Shown here piece after piece: positions 7,600 to 11,703 of a DNA stretch of 11,703 nt. Each line of letters starts with the position of its first letter. The stretch's first letter is position 1. The stretch covers positions 1-11,703 of the forward strand of contig JADZCL010000171.1 in the NCBI GenBank assembly GCA_020851615.1, written 5' to 3'. Under the pieces are notes generated by a model that was given only the letters and a program-made list of their open reading frames with translations, was not told where the DNA came from and made no database searches. This stretch comes from Rubrivivax sp. GTDB taxonomy: Bacteria > Pseudomonadota > Gammaproteobacteria > Burkholderiales > Burkholderiaceae_C. The translations under genes and the position numbers were made by a program.

Positions 7600-7749
7600 A
7601 TGGCGTGCTTTTTGTCGCCTTGGAGGCGGAGCCGGTGCGGCCGTCGTTTGACGTGCTGTGGTGCCGAACAGACTGTGGACAACGTGTGGAAGACTTTCCT
7701 TGTTGGCGGGGTGCAACGGCCGGAAATCAAGCACTGGCGCGGGTCTTGA
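7600..7749 (+). CDS. Doubtful 49-residue ORF in the mucD-lepA gap
   Basis: ATG 7600 opens a 49-codon frame, starting MACFLSPWRRSRCGRRLTCC and ending IKHWRGS before TGA at 7747-7749. It has four Cys and five Arg in its first 20 residues, and I recognise no family. A TAGAAT hexamer at 7586-7591 lies only 8 nt upstream, and there is no real Shine-Dalgarno. Third-position GC is clearly lower than in the flanking genes, arguing against long-term coding use. The frame also crosses the DnaA-box-like pair. More likely a chance frame in non-coding sequence. Confidence 0.15.
   Translation: MACFLSPWRRSRCGRRLTCCGAEQTVDNVWKTFLVGGVQRPEIKHWRGS
7674..7693 (+). promoter_or_regulatory. Pair of DnaA-box-like 9-mers
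   Basis: TGTGGACAA (7674-7682) differs from the reverse of the consensus DnaA box, TGTGGATAA, at one base. TGTGGAAGA (7685-7693) shares the TGTGGA core and starts exactly 11 bp later, about one helical turn, in the same orientation. A third TGTGG is at 7657-7661. Spacing and sequence look like dnaA-upstream or origin DNA, but there is no dnaA, dnaN or rpmH here. Binding is unproven. Confidence 0.35.
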
Positions 7750-7764
7750 CCGAATCGTTCTGGC

Positions 7765-7770
7765 TACAAT
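7765..7770 (+). promoter_or_regulatory. Probable -10 box before the small RNA
   Basis: TACAAT, one mismatch from TATAAT, preceded by TGGC, would start transcription near 7776-7778, exactly where the first hairpin begins. The best -35 match, TTGACC at 7746-7751, is only 13 bp upstream, shorter than the usual 16-18, so the -35 assignment is weak. The agreement between the predicted start and the RNA structure is the main support. Confidence 0.5.
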
Positions 7771-7775
7771 GAAGT

Positions 7776-7841
7776 CCCAACAAGCAGTTGCCATACGTTT
7801 TTGTTGGAAGGCACGTCACCTCTTGGACGTGCCTTTTTTTT
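7776..7841 (+). ncRNA. Candidate small RNA or lepA leader/attenuator
   Basis: Two adjacent stem-loops fill this stretch. The first pairs CCAACAA (7777-7783) with TTGTTGG (7801-7807), all 7 bp perfect, enclosing a 17-nt loop with GCAGTTGCCATACG. The second starts 2 nt later and is a textbook intrinsic terminator. A TACAAT -10 box sits 6 nt upstream. Together these describe a stand-alone transcript of about 65 nt with a U-rich 3' tail of the kind Hfq often binds. Because it lies upstream of lepA on the same strand, it could equally be a leader ending in premature termination. I do not recognise a named RNA family, and no ORF is present. The ends are estimated to within a few nt. Confidence 0.6.
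7808..7841 (+). terminator. Strong intrinsic terminator of the candidate small RNA
   Basis: GGCACGTC (7810-7817) pairs perfectly with GACGTGCC (7826-7833) around the 8-nt loop ACCTCTTG. AA/TT pairs extend the stem to 10 bp, and eight T residues run from 7834 to 7841. This is the best terminator in the window. It stands 110 nt before lepA with no gene between the mucD terminator and itself, so it must serve a transcript that starts in this gap. Confidence 0.88.
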
Positions 7842-7845
7842 GGCT

Positions 7846-7878
7846 GCAGCGCGGCGCATGGCGCCCTCTGGCCGCTGC
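7846..7878 (+). other. Hairpin in the lepA leader
   Basis: Nested inverted repeats: GCAGCG (7846-7851) with CGCTGC (7873-7878) outside, and GGCGC (7853-7857) with GCGCC (7861-7865) around ATG inside. No T-run follows, so it is not a terminator. It lies in the 109-nt stretch between the small-RNA terminator and the lepA start, which shows no good promoter. It may be 5'-UTR structure, or chance in GC-rich DNA. Confidence 0.35.
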
Positions 7879-7950
7879 GCACTGTGCGTCGTTCGCTGAT
7901 ATGGCGTGGCCGCATCGATGGCCTGCAAGCGAAGGATGCGATCGACCCTC

Positions 7951-9759
7951 ATGAACCACATTCGCAATTTCTCGATCATTGCCCACATCGATCACGGCAA
8001 GAGCACGCTGGCCGATCGCATCATCCAGCGTTGCGGTGGCCTGGCCGAGCGCGAGATGGAGGCGCAGGTGCTCGACTCGATGGACATCGAGCGTGAGCGC
8101 GGCATCACCATCAAGGCCCAGACCGCGGCACTGCAGTACACGGCGCGCGACGGTCGGGTCTACAACCTCAACTTGATCGATACGCCCGGGCACGTCGACT
8201 TCTCCTACGAGGTGAGCCGCTCGCTCTCGGCCTGCGAAGGCGCGCTGCTGGTTGTCGACGCGAGTCAGGGCGTGGAGGCGCAGACGGTTGCCAACTGCTA
8301 CACCGCGCTCGAACTCGGCGTGGAAGTGGTGCCTGTGCTCAACAAGATGGATCTGCCGCAGGCTGACCCCGACGAGGCCCGACGCGAGATCGAAGAGGTG
8401 ATCGGCATCGATGCCAGCGATGCCGTCCCGTGTTCGGCCAAGACCGGCATGGGGATAGACGACATCCTCGAGGCGGTGGTGGCGCGCATGCCGGCCCCGC
8501 GCGGCCAGCCCGACGGCCCGCCTCGCGCGATGATCATCGACGCCTGGTTCGACAACTACGTCGGCGTCGTGATGCTGGTGCGCGTGGTCGATGGCCGGCT
8601 CTGCAAGGGCGAGCGCATGCGACTGATGGCCACCGACGCCGTCTACCCGATCGAGCAGATGGGCGTCTTCACACCCAAGAGCGAGCCGCGCGAGGCGCTG
8701 GCTGCGGGCGAGGTCGGCTTCGTCATCGCCGGCATCAAGGAGCTTGCGGCGGCCAAGGTCGGCGACACGCTGACGCTCGAGAAGAAGCTGCCAAACAACG
8801 CCGGCCCGGCCAGCCATCCGTTGCCGGGCTTCCGCGAGATCCAGCCGCAGGTCTTCGCCGGGCTCTACCCCACCGAGGCGAGCGAGTACGACTCGCTGCG
8901 CGACGCGCTCGAGAAGCTCAAGCTCAACGACAGTTCCCTGCGCTATGAACCCGAGGTTTCGCAGGCCCTGGGCTTTGGCTTCCGCTGCGGCTTCCTGGGC
9001 CTGCTGCACATGGAGATCGTGCAGGAGCGCCTGGAGCGCCAGTACGACCAGGACCTCGTCACGACCGCGCCGAGCGTGGTCTATGAGGTCGAACTCGGCG
9101 ACGGCAGCATCCAGCAGGTCGAGAACCCCAGCCGCATGCCTGACATGGGCCGCATCCACGAGATCCGCGAGCCCATCGTCACCGTGCAGCTCTACATGCC
9201 GCAGGATTGCGTCGGCCCGGTCATGACGCTGTGCAACCAGAAGCGCGGCGTGCAGATGAACATGGCCTACCACGGCAAGCAGGTTCACCTGACCTACGAG
9301 CTGCCGCTGGCCGAGATCGTGCTGGACTTCTTCGACAAGCTGAAGTCGGTCTCGCGCGGCTATGCGTCGATGGACTACGAGTTCAAGGAATACCGTGCCG
9401 CCGACGTCGTCAAGGTCGACATTCTCATCAACGGCGAGCGCGTCGACCCGCTGGCGATGATCGTGCACCGTGCGCAGAGCCAGTACCGCGGCCGTGCGGT
9501 GGCGGCCAAGATGCGCGAGCAGATCCCGCGCCAGATGTACGACGTGGCGATCCAGGCCGCCATCGGCGCCAACATCATTGCGCGCGAGAACATCAAGGCG
9601 CTGCGCAAGAACGTGCTGGCAAAATGCTACGGCGGCGACATCAGCCGCAAGCGCAAGCTGCTCGAGAAGCAGAAGGCCGGCAAGAAGCGCATGAAGCAGA
9701 TCGGCACCGTCGAAGTGCCGCAGGAGGCCTTCCTCGCGATCCTGCAGGTCGACGATTAA
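7951..9759 (+). CDS. lepA: LepA/EF4, ribosome-associated elongation GTPase
   Basis: Translational GTPase related to EF-G that acts on the ribosome, with reported roles in back-translocation, 30S biogenesis and initiation. From ATG 7951 it is 602 residues, the usual length. G motifs: AHIDHGKST (residues 11-19), RGITIK (switch I), DTPGH (77-81), NKMD (131-134) and SAKTG (162-166). Domain 2 and EF-G-like domains III and V follow, including the block [14 protein letters not shown]. The LepA-specific basic C-terminus carries [19 protein letters not shown]. Upstream in-frame ATGs (7918, 7936) are rejected because homologues begin at [13 protein letters not shown] at 7932-7936 is the only Shine-Dalgarno-like match and is 14 nt away, so initiation may be modest. 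lepB starts 22 nt downstream, the conserved lepA-lepB pair. Confidence 0.98.
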   Translation: MNHIRNFSIIAHIDHGKSTLADRIIQRCGGLAEREMEAQVLDSMDIERERGITIKAQTAALQYTARDGRVYNLNLIDTPGHVDFSYEVSRSLSACEGALLVVDASQGVEAQTVANCYTALELGVEVVPVLNKMDLPQADPDEARREIEEVIGIDASDAVPCSAKTGMGIDDILEAVVARMPAPRGQPDGPPRAMIIDAWFDNYVGVVMLVRVVDGRLCKGERMRLMATDAVYPIEQMGVFTPKSEPREALAAGEVGFVIAGIKELAAAKVGDTLTLEKKLPNNAGPASHPLPGFREIQPQVFAGLYPTEASEYDSLRDALEKLKLNDSSLRYEPEVSQALGFGFRCGFLGLLHMEIVQERLERQYDQDLVTTAPSVVYEVELGDGSIQQVENPSRMPDMGRIHEIREPIVTVQLYMPQDCVGPVMTLCNQKRGVQMNMAYHGKQVHLTYELPLAEIVLDFFDKLKSVSRGYASMDYEFKEYRAADVVKVDILINGERVDPLAMIVHRAQSQYRGRAVAAKMREQIPRQMYDVAIQAAIGANIIARENIKALRKNVLAKCYGGDISRKRKLLEKQKAGKKRMKQIGTVEVPQEAFLAILQVDD

Positions 9760-9781
9760 CCGGGGCCCCTGTCCATCACCC

Positions 9782-10750
9782 ATGAGCTCACTAACTGCTG
9801 CGCTGTACGGCGTGCTGATCGTCTACCTGGGGGGCTGGTTCCTGGGCTACTGGACAGGCAACTTCTCACTGCTGCTGTTCATCCTCACCGTCGTCACGCT
9901 GCTGTACTGGCTGGCCGAGAGGCTGCGCTTCAAGCCCGCGCGTGCAGCCGCCGCGGCCGCACTGGAACAACAGGACGGCGCACGCCGCGCCGAACTCGCG
10001 CGCCTGGGCATCGAGAAGGTCGACGGCGACGTGCACGAGGCCAAGGCACGCTTGCTGATGCAGCCCTGGTGGCTGGACTGGACGGCCGGCCTGTTCCCGG
10101 TGATCCTTGCCGTCTTCCTGCTGCGCTCCTTCCTCTTCGAGCCCTTCAAGATCCCGTCGGGCTCGATGATCCCGACCCTGCTGGTGGGCGACCTCATCCT
10201 GGTCAACAAGTTCCACTACGGGGTGCGGCTGCCGGTCATCAACAAGAAGATCATCGACAACCATGCCGTGCAGCGCGGGGACGTGATGGTCTTTCGCTAT
10301 CCGGTGGATCCACGGCAGGACTACATCAAGCGCGTCGTCGGCATCCCCGGCGACGAGATCAGCTACGTCGACCAGACGCTGTCGGTCAACGGGCAGAAGG
10401 TGCCGACCCAGGCGCTGGGCGAGTTCTATGACGAGGATGGCATGCGCTACAGCCCGCTCTTCAGCGAGAAGCTGGGCGCCTTCGAGCACCGCATCCTCGT
10501 CGACCCGAAGCGGCAGCCCTACTACGGGCCCGACCCGAAGAACTTCCCAATGGCGCAGAATTGCCGCTACACCGCCGAGGGGGTGAACTGCAAGGTGCCG
10601 CCGGGACACTACTTCATGATGGGCGACAACCGCGACAACTCGCAGGACTCGCGCTTCTGGGGCTTCGTCCCCGATGAGAACATCGTCGGCAAGGCCTTCT
10701 TCGTCTGGATGAACTTCGGCAACCTGGGGCGCATCGGGTCCTTCCACTGA
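9782..10750 (+). CDS. lepB: LepB, signal peptidase I
   Basis: Inner-membrane protease that removes signal peptides from exported proteins; its clients here would include RseB and MucD. It has 322 residues. Two hydrophobic helices lie near the N-terminus (about 5-25 and 28-45), then an Ala-rich charged cytoplasmic segment. A third helix (about 97-118) leads into the periplasmic catalytic domain. Box B, IPSGSMIPTL, carries the catalytic Ser128. Box D, DYIKRVVGIPGD, carries the general base Lys183. Box E, GDNRDNSQDSRFWG, is intact near the C-terminus. It follows lepA by 22 nt without a clear Shine-Dalgarno. The two conserved catalytic residues and the context make this assignment firm. Confidence 0.98.
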   Translation: MSSLTAALYGVLIVYLGGWFLGYWTGNFSLLLFILTVVTLLYWLAERLRFKPARAAAAAALEQQDGARRAELARLGIEKVDGDVHEAKARLLMQPWWLDWTAGLFPVILAVFLLRSFLFEPFKIPSGSMIPTLLVGDLILVNKFHYGVRLPVINKKIIDNHAVQRGDVMVFRYPVDPRQDYIKRVVGIPGDEISYVDQTLSVNGQKVPTQALGEFYDEDGMRYSPLFSEKLGAFEHRILVDPKRQPYYGPDPKNFPMAQNCRYTAEGVNCKVPPGHYFMMGDNRDNSQDSRFWGFVPDENIVGKAFFVWMNFGNLGRIGSFH

Positions 10751-10779
10751 CTGCCCGGTGCAGCCGGCCCACGCGCAAG

Positions 10780-10784
10780 AGGAG
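10780..10784 (+). promoter_or_regulatory. Shine-Dalgarno of the DUF4845 gene
   Basis: AGGAG lies 11 nt before ATG 10796, a slightly long but usable spacing. It supports this start in the 45-nt gap after lepB, where no promoter is evident. Confidence 0.6.
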
Positions 10785-10795
10785 ACACGCACAAG

Positions 10796-11182
10796 ATGAG
10801 GTCCCGTCACGCATCCCGAGCCGCCGTGCGCAGCCCGCGCCGCCAGCGCGGCCTGACCCTGTTCGGCCTCCTGTCCTGGGCGATCATCATCGGCGCCGTG
10901 TCGTACGTCGGCCTGCGCGTCTTCCCGACCGTCAACGAGTACCTGACCATCCAGCGTTCGATCGAGAAGATCGCCGCTGCATCGCCCGCCTCGGTGGCCG
11001 AGGCGCGCGCGGCCTTCGACCGGCAGAAGGACATCGAGTATTCGATCAGCTCGATCGGTGGCAAGGACCTCGAGGTGACGAAGGAGAACGACAAGGTCGT
11101 GCTCAAGTTCGCCTACGACAAGGAGATCCCGCTCTACGGACCGGTCTTCCTGCTCATCAAGTACGAGGGGCGTTCGCGCTGA
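10796..11182 (+). CDS. DUF4845 family small membrane protein
   Basis: A 128-residue protein of unknown function, commonly found between lepB and rnc in beta- and gammaproteobacteria and usually labelled DUF4845; the assignment is from position and pattern. A basic N-terminus (about residues 1-18) is followed by RGLTLFGLL and a single hydrophobic helix (about 20-40). A small soluble domain comes next, with [17 protein letters not shown], a variable linker and the segment [17 protein letters not shown]. The N-terminus resembles the prepilin motif G-F-T-L-I-E at the membrane junction, but the Glu normally at mature position 5 is Gly here, so processing as a pilin is doubtful. It is likely co-transcribed with lepA-lepB, and rnc begins 19 nt after its stop. 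Confidence 0.85.
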   Translation: MRSRHASRAAVRSPRRQRGLTLFGLLSWAIIIGAVSYVGLRVFPTVNEYLTIQRSIEKIAAASPASVAEARAAFDRQKDIEYSISSIGGKDLEVTKENDKVVLKFAYDKEIPLYGPVFLLIKYEGRSR

Positions 11183-11201
11183 GCCAGCGTCTGCGCCTCG
11201 C

Positions 11202-11703
11202 ATGGATCCCCGCCTCGACCCCCTGCAACAAAGACTCGGGTACCGTTTCCAGGCCCCGGAACTGCTTGCGCGTGCGCTCACGCACCGCAGCGCGGGCGCC
11301 GAACACAACGAGCGGCTCGAGTTCCTCGGCGACGCGGTGCTCTCGCTGGCCGTCTCGGCGCTGCTGTTTGCGCACTTCGCCGGCTCCGACGAGGGCGACT
11401 TGACGCGTATCCGCGCCCATCTCGTGCGCGAGGAGTCGCTGCACCGCCTGGCGCTGCAGCTGGAATTGCCCGAGGAGCTGCGCCTGTCCGAGGGCGAACT
11501 GCGCGGTGGGGGTGCGGGGCGGCCCTCCATCCTCGCCGACGCGGTCGAGGCGGTGATCGGCGCGGTCTTCCTCGATGCCGGCTTCGACGCGGCGCAGGAG
11601 CTCGTACAGCGGCTGCTGGGCGAGTTGATCGGCAGCAGCCAGGCGCAGAGCTGGCGCAAGGACGCCAAGACCGAGCTGCAGGAATGGCTGCAGGCGCGCC
11701 GCA
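11202..11703 (+). CDS. rnc: Ribonuclease III (3' end outside window)
   Basis: Double-strand-specific endoribonuclease that processes rRNA precursors and regulatory RNA duplexes. The open frame runs from ATG 11202 off the right edge, giving 167 residues. The signature [12 protein letters not shown] starts at residue 36, with metal-binding Glu40 and Asp44. The second catalytic block, [13 protein letters not shown], supplies Glu116, matching the E. coli essential glutamate. The last residues, [11 protein letters not shown], mark the linker into the dsRNA-binding domain, which is cut off with the remaining ~60 residues. The start lacks a strong Shine-Dalgarno and lies 19 nt after the DUF4845 stop. 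The lepB-DUF4845-rnc order is the expected one, normally continuing to era. Confidence 0.96.
   Translation, partial: MDPRLDPLQQRLGYRFQAPELLARALTHRSAGAEHNERLEFLGDAVLSLAVSALLFAHFAGSDEGDLTRIRAHLVREESLHRLALQLELPEELRLSEGELRGGGAGRPSILADAVEAVIGAVFLDAGFDAAQELVQRLLGELIGSSQAQSWRKDAKTELQEWLQARR

Noticed and set aside
7509..7772. 87-codon plus-strand frame from a TTG start in the mucD-lepA gap
   Set aside because: No ribosome-binding site, no recognisable domain, non-ATG start, and it runs through the DnaA-like pair and the promoter of the candidate RNA.

Overview
This GC-rich window is almost entirely coding, and every gene lies on the + strand. Gene content and order (fabD-fabG-acpP-fabF, then rpoE-rseA-rseB-mucD, then lepA-lepB-DUF4845-rnc) are what I expect from a betaproteobacterial, probably Burkholderiales, chromosome. 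The lineage is inferred from synteny, composition and protein motifs, not from a search. Nothing suggests a mobile element, prophage, CRISPR array, tRNA, rRNA or recent transfer.

Region 1 (1-3034) is the fatty-acid synthesis block. The 3' part of fabD (malonyl-CoA:ACP transacylase) overlaps fabG (3-ketoacyl-ACP reductase) by 4 nt. A 78-nt gap with a strong Shine-Dalgarno and a possible -10 precedes acpP (acyl carrier protein), and fabF (ketoacyl-ACP synthase II) follows within 9 nt. Together they load malonate on ACP, condense it and reduce the keto product.

Region 2 (3040-7467) is the envelope-stress block. A small two-helix membrane protein resembling YgfX/CptA overlaps rpoE (sigma-E/AlgU) by 8 nt. 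rpoE is followed by rseA/mucA (membrane anti-sigma factor), rseB/mucB (periplasmic regulator, 4-nt overlap) and mucD/degP (periplasmic HtrA protease). There is no mucC/rseC. A clear Rho-independent terminator follows mucD.

Region 3 (7402-7950) is the only long stretch without a convincing gene and is the most interesting part. After the mucD terminator it holds an inverted repeat, a doubtful 49-codon ORF, a pair of DnaA-box-like 9-mers one helical turn apart, a possible promoter, and a two-hairpin element ending in a perfect stem plus eight T residues. That element looks like a small RNA of about 65 nt, or a lepA leader/attenuator. A structured lepA leader follows.

Region 4 (7951-11703) is lepA (EF4), lepB (signal peptidase I), a DUF4845 small membrane protein with a pilin-like N-terminus, and the 5' part of rnc (RNase III), cut by the window end.

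The protein-coding content is conserved housekeeping. The candidate for something undescribed is the non-coding RNA/leader element between mucD and lepA.
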